Below, piece after piece: positions 26,150-34,070 of a DNA stretch of 44,029 nt. This DNA comes from a virus: positions 1 through 44,029 of the IMG/VR virus record IMGVR_UViG_3300030329_002716; one strand, written 5' to 3'. The notes under the pieces were generated by a model. It was not told the DNA's origin, ran no database searches, and was given only the letters and a program-made list of their open reading frames with translations. Positions within the stretch are counted from its first letter, which is position 1. Each line of letters begins with the position of its first letter. Both the position numbers and the translations under genes were made by a program.

Positions 26150-26703
26150 TATGCTACCACCTTTGGCATATAATAATGATTTTGTATTTCAGTGTAGCTA
26201 TTGCTATCAGGAGTTACTGCAATCTTCTCAAAAGATATTGAGCTAAAAGAGTAAGGGTCATATTCTTTTTCAAAGTTATTCCAATAAGTTGCCTTACCAC
26301 CTGACTTTAATTTAGAAGATAAGAATGTTTTAAAATTTAAAATATTATCATCTCCAAAGGTATCTAAGAATATTCCATCATAAGTTGATAAGCCACTTAC
26401 ACTATTCCAATCACCTTCAATAACAGTAACATTAGATTTACCTGATGCCCAAGTATTTAACTTAGTTAGTATTTGAGGATGTATCTCAATAATTGTATGA
26501 GAATTAACACCTTGTGCTTGTATGTAATCTGAACATATACCCATTCCAAATCCTATCTCTAAAATATCACCCTTGCTTTGACAAATATACTCTGCTGATT
26601 TTTCCATAATAGGTGCTTCCCAATCCATCATAACCTCAATACTTTTAGTACTATCAACTATTTTAGTATCTTCAAAAGTTAATATATTATCTTTAAATGC
26701 CAT
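26149..26703 (-). CDS. GAMT-like class I SAM-dependent methyltransferase
   Basis: 184 residues with the Rossmann-like AdoMet motif ILEIGFGMGICSDYIQ (about 47-62), the ribose-binding acid in HTIIEIHP (E73) and a post-IV segment GIFLDTFGDD (D114). The overall pattern, including VMMDWEAPIM (W28, E29) at the N-terminus and GGKATYWNN later, follows guanidinoacetate N-methyltransferase, in which the equivalents of E29 and D114 hold the guanidino substrate. So the substrate may be a guanidino compound or an arginine side chain. It is coupled (one-base overlaps) to a fibre gene on each side, which hints that it modifies a virion or host surface component; that part is inference. Confidence 0.8.
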   Translation of the reverse strand: MAFKDNILTFEDTKIVDSTKSIEVMMDWEAPIMEKSAEYICQSKGDILEIGFGMGICSDYIQAQGVNSHTIIEIHPQILTKLNTWASGKSNVTVIEGDWNSVSGLSTYDGIFLDTFGDDNILNFKTFLSSKLKSGGKATYWNNFEKEYDPYSFSSISFEKIAVTPDSNSYTEIQNHYYMPKVVA

Positions 26704-27986
26704 TAGAATTGAAAATCCAAACTTGCTACACCATAAGCAATCTCATTATCTGCGTCATAAAAAAAAGATATAATATCTACGTGATTAGCATCATCAGATA
26801 AGTCTGGATTACTTCCACCTGGGAATTTAACTGTTGCACTACCACTAGCTGCTGCAGTATTATTCCTATCCCAAACTTTATAATTAGTTACTGTTCTTGA
26901 CCCTGTACCATCCTGTTTTAATAAAAGAACAAAATTGCCTGATACTTTTGGGAATATTAGATTTAAATCTGTTATATTATTACCATCAAAAGTTACAAAC
27001 TGCTTATTTCCTGTCGTAAAATCAACATCAGTATCTGAGGCATTAAATGTAGGAGTTACTAAATCAAATCCTACTGCACATCCACCAAATTCAACATAGC
27101 CATCAGCATCAATATGCAAATCAGCTAAAGCAGCATCATCATCAACAGTGGATATCGTTGTTTTACCATTTGTATCTACTCTTATTCTAAAATAGTCATT
27201 CAAGTTTGAATCATCAAAAATCTGAAAATATGGATTATTGCAATCAAATTCAAAATGTGACGTACCACCATCTTTAATTTTTACCTGCGCTCCATCTGCA
27301 TCTAAAGTAATATCACCACTTGAATTAATAGTTAAATGCCCTGCTGTTATTTCGTTCCCATTAATTGCTAAATCTCCTGCTACAGTAGTTATTGAATCTG
27401 TACCTGAACCTAAATTAATATCCACTTCCCCAGAAGCATCTCCATCCTCTAGTTTTAAACCAGTAGTGGCTGTGCCATTATGTGATGCCACCTTTAATTC
27501 CATTCTTCCACCACAATCCCCATCAGATACATCTGCTGTTTGCACTACTATTGAACCAAAAGTATGATAAGTAGGAGATAAAGTGTCATCATCATTTTGC
27601 ATAAAACTAATTGTACCTATTGTATCATCATCTGCTGAAGTAACAGTAGATTTGTAAAAATTTAAAGTTGAACCATTAGCATCTGCATTATTATTCTGTA
27701 AGCGAAGATAAGGGTCTGCAGATGTGGTACTAGAAATAGTAACATCGCCACCACCTGGAGTTATGGATATGTCTCCACTAGAAGCAATTGTTAAATCTGT
27801 ACCATCACCCTCTATTTTTTCGCCATCATCTCCAAATGTCAATCCAATATTAGCAGGTATGTTAATATCTCCAGTAGCATCTAAAGTTAAATCGCCTGCT
27901 AAATCTAAAGTAACATCTCCTGATACATTCTTAATTGTATCTCGTGTCCAAAGGTGGTGGTCTCTTGTTATTTTATTAGTTGCCAT
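26703..27986 (-). CDS. tail fibre protein, 427 aa
   Basis: Built of short repeated beta strands of the type GDVTLDLAGDLTLDATGDIN, followed by GTLTIxSSGDI-like units, then a more compact C-terminal domain ending VDIISFFYDADNEIAYGVAS. Similar strand repeats (SGDITLDADGAQVKI) recur in the middle. These are typical of trimeric phage fibres in environmental phages. The ATG overlaps the upstream stop by one base and there is only a weak ribosome binding site, so expression is probably coupled. Confidence 0.75.
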   Translation of the reverse strand: MATNKITRDHHLWTRDTIKNVSGDVTLDLAGDLTLDATGDINIPANIGLTFGDDGEKIEGDGTDLTIASSGDISITPGGGDVTISSTTSADPYLRLQNNNADANGSTLNFYKSTVTSADDDTIGTISFMQNDDDTLSPTYHTFGSIVVQTADVSDGDCGGRMELKVASHNGTATTGLKLEDGDASGEVDINLGSGTDSITTVAGDLAINGNEITAGHLTINSSGDITLDADGAQVKIKDGGTSHFEFDCNNPYFQIFDDSNLNDYFRIRVDTNGKTTISTVDDDAALADLHIDADGYVEFGGCAVGFDLVTPTFNASDTDVDFTTGNKQFVTFDGNNITDLNLIFPKVSGNFVLLLKQDGTGSRTVTNYKVWDRNNTAAASGSATVKFPGGSNPDLSDDANHVDIISFFYDADNEIAYGVASLDFQF

Positions 27987-28684
27987 TATGTAAAATAGGT
28001 GTACCTTACACCTTCTCCACTTACAGTTGAATCAATATAGATTGAATTTAAATTGTCAATTTCTAAAGAATATGTATCACCAGCATAAAGTATAATACCA
28101 GTACCAGTAGCCTCAGTTGCATCTACTCCTGAGAATCCTACTGCTATAAGCCCAGTATTGTCAGTTTGAGCCTGTATGTCTACTTTTTTACACGCTGTGC
28201 TTGATGCTAACGCTTCGTCAGTTCCAGCATTTGTTACAGTTTTAACACCATCTGCACCACCAGTAATATCATGTCCTACTTTACCTATTATATTAGTGCC
28301 TGCTGAGATTGATGTAACATCCACGTCTCCAATATCAACACCACTATTTGCAGCAAGCTTACCTATCGTTGCACTTCCTGCCTGTAAAGTAGATTGAACT
28401 GCAAATGTACCTCCATTGTCAACAGTTAAAGAACTACCATTATCGTCAACACTTAAAACTCCTGTAGTGTCACTTGCAATAGTTACTCTTAAGGTAGTGG
28501 AATCAGAAGTACCATTGTTAACTGAAGCAGCAGAGCCTCCCAACAAAAGAGATACATCTCCTATATCAATTGATGAGCTCCCTGCAGATAAATACGCATT
28601 AACGTCCAATCTATTGCTAGTTACTGATACAACATCACTATCATTATCAATAATTTTAACAGCACTTGTCCCTACCTTAGCCAT
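27986..28684 (-). CDS. beta-rich virion/fibre protein, 232 aa
   Basis: Low-complexity beta protein with repeated Gly-Ser-Asp-Val units: SSSIDIGDVSLLLGG, then VDIGDVDVTSISAGTN. The C-terminal part, ILYAGDTYSLEIDNLNSIYI, is a pattern often found at the end of phage baseplate or fibre proteins. It overlaps the coiled-coil gene upstream by 8 bases and the fibre gene downstream by 1. Probably a structural accessory of the tail or capsid. Confidence 0.6.
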   Translation of the reverse strand: MAKVGTSAVKIIDNDSDVVSVTSNRLDVNAYLSAGSSSIDIGDVSLLLGGSAASVNNGTSDSTTLRVTIASDTTGVLSVDDNGSSLTVDNGGTFAVQSTLQAGSATIGKLAANSGVDIGDVDVTSISAGTNIIGKVGHDITGGADGVKTVTNAGTDEALASSTACKKVDIQAQTDNTGLIAVGFSGVDATEATGTGIILYAGDTYSLEIDNLNSIYIDSTVSGEGVRYTYFT

Positions 28685-29600
28685 TTAAGATTTCCCCTAA
28701 ACCTGCTTTATCAATATTCTCAATCTTACCTTTTAATTTTAGTCGTGCAACTTCCTCTAAAGCACGCACTTTCCATTTAGCATAATTTTCTTTAATCTCT
28801 TTAACTCTTCTCTTTTCTTCATCTACACTATTTTTAAGATTCTCAACTTTTCGTTCCCATTTATAATACTCATCTTCTTTTTTACTTATTAAAGATATTA
28901 CTGCCTTTACATCATCTTCAGATTCTCTTATAGAAACTTTATATTCTGATTTTTTAATATCTAAATCTTTATCTAATTGTGAGATTTGTTTAGATATTTC
29001 TTTAGATTTTTTATTTAATTCAGCTTGCTCTTCTGAGACTCTTTTTGATTCTTGCTCTATTAAAGCCACCTTAGAATCATAATTAGATTGTAAAGAATCA
29101 ATAGCTTGTGATAATTGAAGTTTCTTATGAGATAAATCAGTTGCATCGCTTTCAAGTTTTTCTATTTCTTGTTTTGAAGATTCAATTTCTTTTTTAAGAT
29201 TTGAATATTCACTTTTTTTAGCTTGAAGAAAACCAATATCTTTATTTAACTCTTCAACTTTTTTATTGAAATTATCTATTTCTATTAATACTTTAGATTC
29301 TTCTAACTGAACTTTTGAATAAGAGCTTTTAGCATTAGCAAGTTTTTGATTGTACTCATTTAAAGTTTGAGCGACACCATGTGCATTAGCTTCATCAGTA
29401 CTAACTCTATCTTGGATTTGCTTTAAGCTATTAAATGCAATTTTCTCTTGAGATTGTAAAGCTTTAAGGGTCTCTTCAGACTCTTTTATTTTAGACTTAA
29501 GAAGATTGTTTTTAGAAGTAAGATTTTTATTTGCATCAACTACAGCTTTCTTATAGTCAGATTGATTAATCTGTACTTTTCTTTTACTAACTTGAGCCAT
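28677..29600 (-). CDS. long coiled-coil virion-associated protein, 307 aa
   Basis: Almost the whole sequence is heptad-like and charged (for instance SKEISKQISQLDKDLDIKKS, KEIESSKQEIEKLESDATDL). Only the last 50 residues (WKVRALEEVARLKLKGKIEN and onward) may be different. It could be a fibre stalk, a chaperone or an internal scaffold for the neighbouring fibre proteins. Ribosome binding site AAGGAG. No enzymatic motif. Confidence 0.6.
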   Translation of the reverse strand: MAQVSKRKVQINQSDYKKAVVDANKNLTSKNNLLKSKIKESEETLKALQSQEKIAFNSLKQIQDRVSTDEANAHGVAQTLNEYNQKLANAKSSYSKVQLEESKVLIEIDNFNKKVEELNKDIGFLQAKKSEYSNLKKEIESSKQEIEKLESDATDLSHKKLQLSQAIDSLQSNYDSKVALIEQESKRVSEEQAELNKKSKEISKQISQLDKDLDIKKSEYKVSIRESEDDVKAVISLISKKEDEYYKWERKVENLKNSVDEEKRRVKEIKENYAKWKVRALEEVARLKLKGKIENIDKAGLGEILNG

Positions 29601-29609
29601 TTAATCTCC

Positions 29610-29963
29610 TTAATGAAATGATAATACTTCAAATACTTCTGCTGTAGATGTCCCCCCAGAGCTTTCAAGCCTAATCTGGTCAATCAGCAAGTTATTAATT
29701 GTAATAGGGAAGTCATCAAACTGCAGAGTAATATCATCACCCCAACTCCCATTAATCTTTAATGCTAATTTAACTGTATCTCCAGCAGTACCAGAAATAG
29801 GTATAATTGTTACCTCTTTTGCCCTACCATCACCACTTGTAGTCCAATCTGTACCATTATTATCTGTATCATCGTCATCGACAGTAATTGTAACAGATGA
29901 ATATCCTGTATATGTTTGTAAGTTTTGTGCTTCTTGAACTGAATACTTATGTAATCCTGCCAT
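29610..29963 (-). CDS. small beta-sandwich virion protein, 117 aa
   Basis: Contains alternating strands (SVTITVDDDD, REVTIIP-like AKEVTIIPISG, VKLALKINGSWGDDITLQFD) and ends EVFEVLSFH. This composition fits a capsid decoration or tail-surface protein. Strong ribosome binding site GTAGGAGGATAAC. The gap upstream (29964-30006) contains only a small hairpin, GCAC/GTGC. Function inferred from composition and context. Confidence 0.55.
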   Translation of the reverse strand: MAGLHKYSVQEAQNLQTYTGYSSVTITVDDDDTDNNGTDWTTSGDGRAKEVTIIPISGTAGDTVKLALKINGSWGDDITLQFDDFPITINNLLIDQIRLESSGGTSTAEVFEVLSFH

Positions 29964-30006
29964 GTTATCCTCCTACCCTAAGCACTGGCTGTGCGTGAAT
30001 GGGTCG

Positions 30007-30216
30007 TTATTTTGTTTTGGTTAATTCTGGGTGCATCTGTACTAACATTTCTAATGCACCTTCTACTTTGGTTTTTAATGTAATAAATCTTTCTGCATTA
30101 GCAGAGTATTCGCTATGTTGAGAATTTAATGTCTCATATACTTCTTCTGGAGTTAATTTCTTCTCAATACCTTCTTTCATATCTTTATATTCTTTTGTTT
30201 TAACTTTCTTATCCAT
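30007..30216 (-). CDS. unknown small helical protein, 69 aa
   Basis: Charged, helical protein containing KKLTPEEVYETLNSQHSEYS and a C-terminal helix EGALEMLVQMHPEL. Ribosome binding site AAGGAGAAGT. It lies among small virion proteins; a chaperone or minor structural role is possible. No family recognised. Confidence 0.55.
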   Translation of the reverse strand: MDKKVKTKEYKDMKEGIEKKLTPEEVYETLNSQHSEYSANAERFITLKTKVEGALEMLVQMHPELTKTK

Positions 30217-30229
30217 TACTTCTCCTTAA

Positions 30230-30721
30230 TTATACACTACTAGCTACAAATACTTCCACATCTACAGTATTTCCTTGAGGTGACACTATAATACTTTCTA
30301 AATCTATTAAATCTGTGATAACAGATATAGAAGAATCTGATGTGCTAACACCATCATGTGGTGAGCCCATGATAAAGCTTTCACCTGCACTTAATTTAAT
30401 ACTTGTAGTATAATTTGCATCTGTATCATCTTCTCCAGGGTCCATTTGTAGACTTAAAACTACAGAATTCGCATCATCTAGATTAGTTAATCTTATATAT
30501 AGAACGTCTTGAACATCCAAAGGTGTTAATACTGCGTCACTAACAGAACTATGAAAGTCCACCACCCTAGTATCAGTACCAGGACAACTTACAATTCTTT
30601 TGTATATTTCGTTAATATTAGAAATTCTTTTAACATTCTTAGCACCTTGTCTTGAGCCATTTAATGTTATTTCTTCTTCTATTGTAACTGTTAGTGTTGC
30701 ATTTTTAACTGTTGTTGCCAT
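30230..30721 (-). CDS. beta-rich virion protein, 163 aa
   Basis: N-terminal strand pair (ATLTVTIEEEITLNGSRQGA) followed by beta-strands with YIRLTNLDDANSVVLSLQMD and ending VDVEVFVASSV. Composition and position in the head-tail region of the late operon suggest a structural protein. Ribosome binding site AAGGAGAT. No further assignment possible. Confidence 0.55.
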   Translation of the reverse strand: MATTVKNATLTVTIEEEITLNGSRQGAKNVKRISNINEIYKRIVSCPGTDTRVVDFHSSVSDAVLTPLDVQDVLYIRLTNLDDANSVVLSLQMDPGEDDTDANYTTSIKLSAGESFIMGSPHDGVSTSDSSISVITDLIDLESIIVSPQGNTVDVEVFVASSV

Positions 30722-30730
30722 TTAATCTCC

Positions 30731-31123
30731 TTAAAGTTTGGGTACGCTTAATGTTCGTACTCCTGAAATTCTACTAGGATACTTATGCATTTCCATATTA
30801 TATCTTTTTCTGAAAAACGATGCTCTTTCTAAATCGCCAGCATCTTCTAATATTCTTGATTTTACATAATCTACTAAATAGGGTTGTAATCCAATAGCCA
30901 AACCTAAATCTTTCTTTAAATCATCTTCTATATTTTTAGCCTCACCATATTGAGAATGGTAATGAATTCTAAGTCCTTTTAAAATTGTAGATTCTGAATA
31001 TGTATCATACATCTCTTTTGTTTTTTCAGTTGCATCACTACCAGAATCTACATACAAAATAGCAAGCTTATCATCATCATTATACCACGCAAAATAATTA
31101 TTTGGATAGTCTCTCTTAGCCAT
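30731..31123 (-). CDS. unknown virion-region protein, 130 aa
   Basis: The sequence MAKRDYPNNYFAWYNDDDKL begins a mixed helix-strand protein with HYHSQYGEAKNIEDDLKKDL and SRILEDAGDLERASFFRKRY. It follows the adaptor-like genes in transcription order. Ribosome binding site GGGAGG. A head-tail connector or tail-completion role is plausible; there is no decisive motif. Confidence 0.5.
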   Translation of the reverse strand: MAKRDYPNNYFAWYNDDDKLAILYVDSGSDATEKTKEMYDTYSESTILKGLRIHYHSQYGEAKNIEDDLKKDLGLAIGLQPYLVDYVKSRILEDAGDLERASFFRKRYNMEMHKYPSRISGVRTLSVPKL

Positions 31124-31407
31124 TAGTATTCATCCTCCCTTAGCAATTTATCTGGATTAGATAATTTTGGAATCATTACATATCTATCATCTGTCCCAAG
31201 CACTTCAACCCTAGTGATATCTACCACATCATCTTCTAAATCATACCATCTTTGGTTTTCAACTAAATCAATTTTTACATCTTTTTTATAATGTTGCTTC
31301 TTAATTGCAATATCTAATAATGCATCATTAATTAATCTTAATAAATATTGCTCAGGTTGTCTACCTGTAATATGCTCAACTTGTTGAATTATATCTTTAA
31401 CTTTCAT
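31123..31407 (-). CDS. head-tail adaptor-like protein, 94 aa
   Basis: The helix pair around YLLRLINDALLDIAIKK, then IDLVENQRWYDLEDDVVDIT and VEVLGTDDRYVMIP, follows the adaptor pattern (two helices, then strands ending in a hydrophobic position after Asp-Asp) of P22 gp4-type head-completion proteins. Ribosome binding site AGAGGAAG. It lies just after another adaptor-like gene. The assignment rests on pattern only. Confidence 0.5.
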   Translation of the reverse strand: MKVKDIIQQVEHITGRQPEQYLLRLINDALLDIAIKKQHYKKDVKIDLVENQRWYDLEDDVVDITRVEVLGTDDRYVMIPKLSNPDKLLREDEY

Positions 31408-32688
31408 TTATGCTTCCTCTTTCTTCTTAGCATATTTACCTAATAACATTTGAATCCCTTGCCTATAATCATCTTTTAATGCTTGTTGTTGTGATAAATA
31501 CCATTTAAATGTTTGTTCATCACGTTGCATTCTTATTGTTGCCTCAGAAGTATATCCCTGTGCAATTGCCAACTTAGAGGTTATCTCGCCACCATAATTT
31601 TGAGCTGCTGTGAAATATCCACCCCAAACTGTACCTTTAGCAGTTATCCATCCATATCTTCCTTGAGCTTCATTAATGAATCCAGTCACTTCTGCTGATA
31701 ATGTTTGAACTACTGTACTCCATTCTGCAATATGCGTCTGCGCTCTTGATATTTCTGTTTTTGCAATACCTAATGCTCCATTCATTAATTCAATATCTTC
31801 TTCAGTATATAAATATGTTGCTGCATCTCCTGCTGCATTTCCTGTGGGAGAGTTTGCACCATCATCAATTATATTTTTTGCATTAGTTAAAGCATCTTTT
31901 ACATGAGCAAGACCAACACTTGATTCATACTGATTCTCAGACCCAAACAATACTGGGTCACCACTAGCTGCTCTAAATTTCCCCATTGCTGTTGCAGCAG
32001 CAGCAAGAGCAGTGTTTATATCAGATGAACTTGTATCTGTGATGGCAACTGCTTCTGCTATTTCTGTAATTGCATTACCAATCTGTGTGTGCATATTATC
32101 AGCAATAGTTAAACATTCATCAATCTCAGCTTTTATTGCAGTTAAGGCAGTCCCAATATCGTTATTTGTCATTGTTGTATTTAAGTTTTGTTGCAATGCT
32201 TTAATAGCAGCATATATTACCACTAAATATTCAGCCTCTTCAGGAAATTTAGCAATAGAAGAACCAGCACTCGCATCAATAGATGGATACACTACATGCA
32301 ATACCTCTGCTGTCTCACTTGCTGTTGGAGTAGGATACACACTTATAGTTCCAGCTTTTGAATAGTATACTGGGTCTGATTTACTTGCAAACTCAATATC
32401 ATCAGGATTTTGCACTCTTGAAGATAAATGACCAGGAATTTTTCTACATATTTGATTATACGTACCATCAGAGCGAGATAAAGATAATACTTTACCATTT
32501 GTGGCAGTATCTAAATTATATGTAGGACTAGAATTATTAAGAGTAGTTGTTCCTAGACATTCCTCAAGTAACTCAGGAGGAAAAATATTAATAATTTCTT
32601 TTGCTCCATCTGTCATCCATGAATCCATTGCAGTTTGGTCTGAGAACGAGCCAACTAAATCTTGTATCTGTACATCAAAATTTGCCAT
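31408..32688 (-). CDS. adaptor-like head-tail protein with Ala-rich helical extension, 426 aa
   Basis: The first 170 residues carry an adaptor pattern: a helix with DSWMTDGAKEIINIFPPELL, a strand region, then SDPVYYSKAGTISVYPTPTA and FPEEAEYLVVIYAAIKALQQ, as seen in head-to-tail joining proteins. The remaining 250 residues are Ala-rich and helical (coiled-coil-like) and end in YGKYAKK-like basic residues. The fusion of adaptor and long helical domain is unusual. The start shares one base with the stop of the zinc-ribbon gene upstream. Confidence 0.55.
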   Translation of the reverse strand: MANFDVQIQDLVGSFSDQTAMDSWMTDGAKEIINIFPPELLEECLGTTTLNNSSPTYNLDTATNGKVLSLSRSDGTYNQICRKIPGHLSSRVQNPDDIEFASKSDPVYYSKAGTISVYPTPTASETAEVLHVVYPSIDASAGSSIAKFPEEAEYLVVIYAAIKALQQNLNTTMTNNDIGTALTAIKAEIDECLTIADNMHTQIGNAITEIAEAVAITDTSSSDINTALAAAATAMGKFRAASGDPVLFGSENQYESSVGLAHVKDALTNAKNIIDDGANSPTGNAAGDAATYLYTEEDIELMNGALGIAKTEISRAQTHIAEWSTVVQTLSAEVTGFINEAQGRYGWITAKGTVWGGYFTAAQNYGGEITSKLAIAQGYTSEATIRMQRDEQTFKWYLSQQQALKDDYRQGIQMLLGKYAKKKEEA

Positions 32689-32894
32689 TATTGTCGCCTA
32701 CCTTTTTCTACAAACTCATCCATTGTAGTTGTACCAAATTCAACTTTAGTAGTTCCAGACCACGTAGTTCTCATATTAATATAGTCAGATATTTTATCCT
32801 TCTGTATAAATGAATGACCACATTTACATATAAAGTCTTCAGTATTTTTCATCTCATGAAGAGAGTCACACTTACTACAAATATAAGTACGCAT
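32688..32894 (-). CDS. zinc-ribbon protein, 68 aa
   Basis: Cysteines at 6, 9, 23 and 25, with H27 next to them (CSKC and CKCGH), form a short zinc ribbon of FmdB type. The rest is polar. Ribosome binding site GAGGAATAA. It sits between small virion genes; the role is unknown. Confidence 0.65.
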   Translation of the reverse strand: MRTYICSKCDSLHEMKNTEDFICKCGHSFIQKDKISDYINMRTTWSGTTKVEFGTTTMDEFVEKGRRQ

Positions 32895-33245
32895 TTATTC
32901 CTCTTCTAATGGATATGTTGCTTCTTTATCAAGCAATGTAGCCTGCTCAGGCGATGGATAAGGCTCTCCTGCTAATTGCTCTACTTTTTCAGCATCTCCT
33001 TCTACTACATCTCCCCCAACAACTGGAGCATCAGGAATATCAGTCTTGAAAGCAGAAGATGGCTCTTCAACTAAATCACCCATTGCATAACTTTGCACTC
33101 TATCTTGAGCATTGCTTGAACCAGCAGGTGCGTAATTCACATCCACAGTAGGCATTGCTTCAGATACTGCATCAACTAACTTTGCTCCATCGTCTGTATA
33201 AGGAACATCTACTTCTTGACCATCATCTAATGTTAATTTTGGCAT
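32895..33245 (-). CDS. small acidic protein, 116 aa
   Basis: Starts MPKLTLDDGQEVDVPYTDDG and is acidic and proline-rich, with APVVGGDVVEGDAEKVEQLA; it ends in a run of glutamates. It is probably partly disordered. Strong AAAAGGAG ribosome binding site. A virion or assembly protein is likely from its position, with no recognised fold. Confidence 0.55.
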   Translation of the reverse strand: MPKLTLDDGQEVDVPYTDDGAKLVDAVSEAMPTVDVNYAPAGSSNAQDRVQSYAMGDLVEEPSSAFKTDIPDAPVVGGDVVEGDAEKVEQLAGEPYPSPEQATLLDKEATYPLEEE

Positions 33246-33257
33246 TTTATTCTCCTT

Positions 33258-33473
33258 TTAAATAAGTTTTTTTCTTCTCATTCTAGCGTCAGACACAGGA
33301 AGAGAACCTGTCTCATTCATATATTCTAAATTATCGACTCCAATTGATTCTACTGCCTCTGCATTTAAAACATATTCTCCAGGAGTTAACATAGCTGGCA
33401 CTGTATCTGTCCCACGTGGTTTAAATATAGTACCTCCAAATTCCTTGTATTGTAATTTACTTTTCTTTGCCAT
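33258..33473 (-). CDS. 71-residue protein with TPGEYVLNAEAV motif
   Basis: The core GTDTVPAMLTPGEYVLNAEA is the conserved motif normally found near the C-terminus of phage tape-measure or tail proteins. Here it is a stand-alone small protein between capsid and adaptor genes. The C-terminus is basic (RMRRKKLI). Ribosome binding site AAAAGGAG. It may be a module that acts on its own in head or tail assembly. Confidence 0.6.
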   Translation of the reverse strand: MAKKSKLQYKEFGGTIFKPRGTDTVPAMLTPGEYVLNAEAVESIGVDNLEYMNETGSLPVSDARMRRKKLI

Positions 33474-33504
33474 AATTTTCTCCTTTTAAAAATTTTAGTA
33501 GATT

Positions 33505-33572
33505 TGGGAGTCATCCTTTATACGACAACTCCCATAGTTCTACAAAACTATTAATCCTTATTTATTTGGATT
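33505..33572 (-). promoter_or_regulatory. two hairpins after the capsid-associated gene
   Basis: The 100-base gap 33474-33573 holds two inverted repeats. On the minus strand the first, AATCC/GGATT (33568-33572 with 33553-33557), directly follows the capsid-associated gene and is followed by a short T-rich stretch. The second, TGGGAGT/ACTCCCA (33528-33534 with 33505-33511), is a stronger 7-bp stem. They may act as partial terminators or RNA stabilisers that set capsid protein levels above those of downstream genes. Confidence 0.4.
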
Positions 33573-33573
33573 C

Positions 33574-34056
33574 TTAAGCAGTAGCAGATTCTACAACTAC
33601 AACAGTGCCTATTGCAACTGGAACATAACCACTTAAATGCCAATTAGTACCATCGCATAAAAATGTCATTCTTAAACCTTCAATTGCTTGGCTTACAGAA
33701 CCATCTATTGTAATTTTTGATAATCCATCAACATCATCTACTGTGCTATTAGCTGCACCAGCAACTATATAACCATAGATATCTGTATCATTATCACCAG
33801 TTGTTACAATAAAATCTGCATCATCATCACAATTTACTGTAAAACAGAAATCAAACCATACCCCTGCTGAGCCTGAAGCTGTTGGCAATGTTAATGTAAC
33901 ATTGTTATCAACAGTCGACATATCAACAAGGAATAAAGTTCCAGATTCTGAGTCTAGCATTGTTCTTGTTAATGCTGCAGAATTATCAATATTCTGTATT
34001 CTTCTTTTGTCGTAGTTATGACTTCCACTACTTGCATTAATTACATCACTTCTCAT
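33574..34056 (-). CDS. capsid-associated (decoration-like) protein, 160 aa
   Basis: Directly follows the major capsid gene, the usual place of a decoration protein. The sequence is beta-rich (TLFLVDMSTVDNNVTLTLPT, GLSKITIDGSVSQAIEGLRM) and ends in FLCDGTNWHLSGYVPVAIG, a strand with Asp-Gly-x-x-Trp like other surface proteins. Ribosome binding site GGGAGG. Decoration function is inferred from position and composition. Confidence 0.6.
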   Translation of the reverse strand: MRSDVINASSGSHNYDKRRIQNIDNSAALTRTMLDSESGTLFLVDMSTVDNNVTLTLPTASGSAGVWFDFCFTVNCDDDADFIVTTGDNDTDIYGYIVAGAANSTVDDVDGLSKITIDGSVSQAIEGLRMTFLCDGTNWHLSGYVPVAIGTVVVVESATA

Positions 34057-34070
34057 TGTTTATAACCTCC

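Noticed and set aside
27238-28688. Plus-strand frames opposite fibre genes, rich in Ser, Pro and Val
   Set aside because: Antisense of repetitive Gly/Asp/Thr codons gives open frames by chance; no ribosome binding sites or plausible context.
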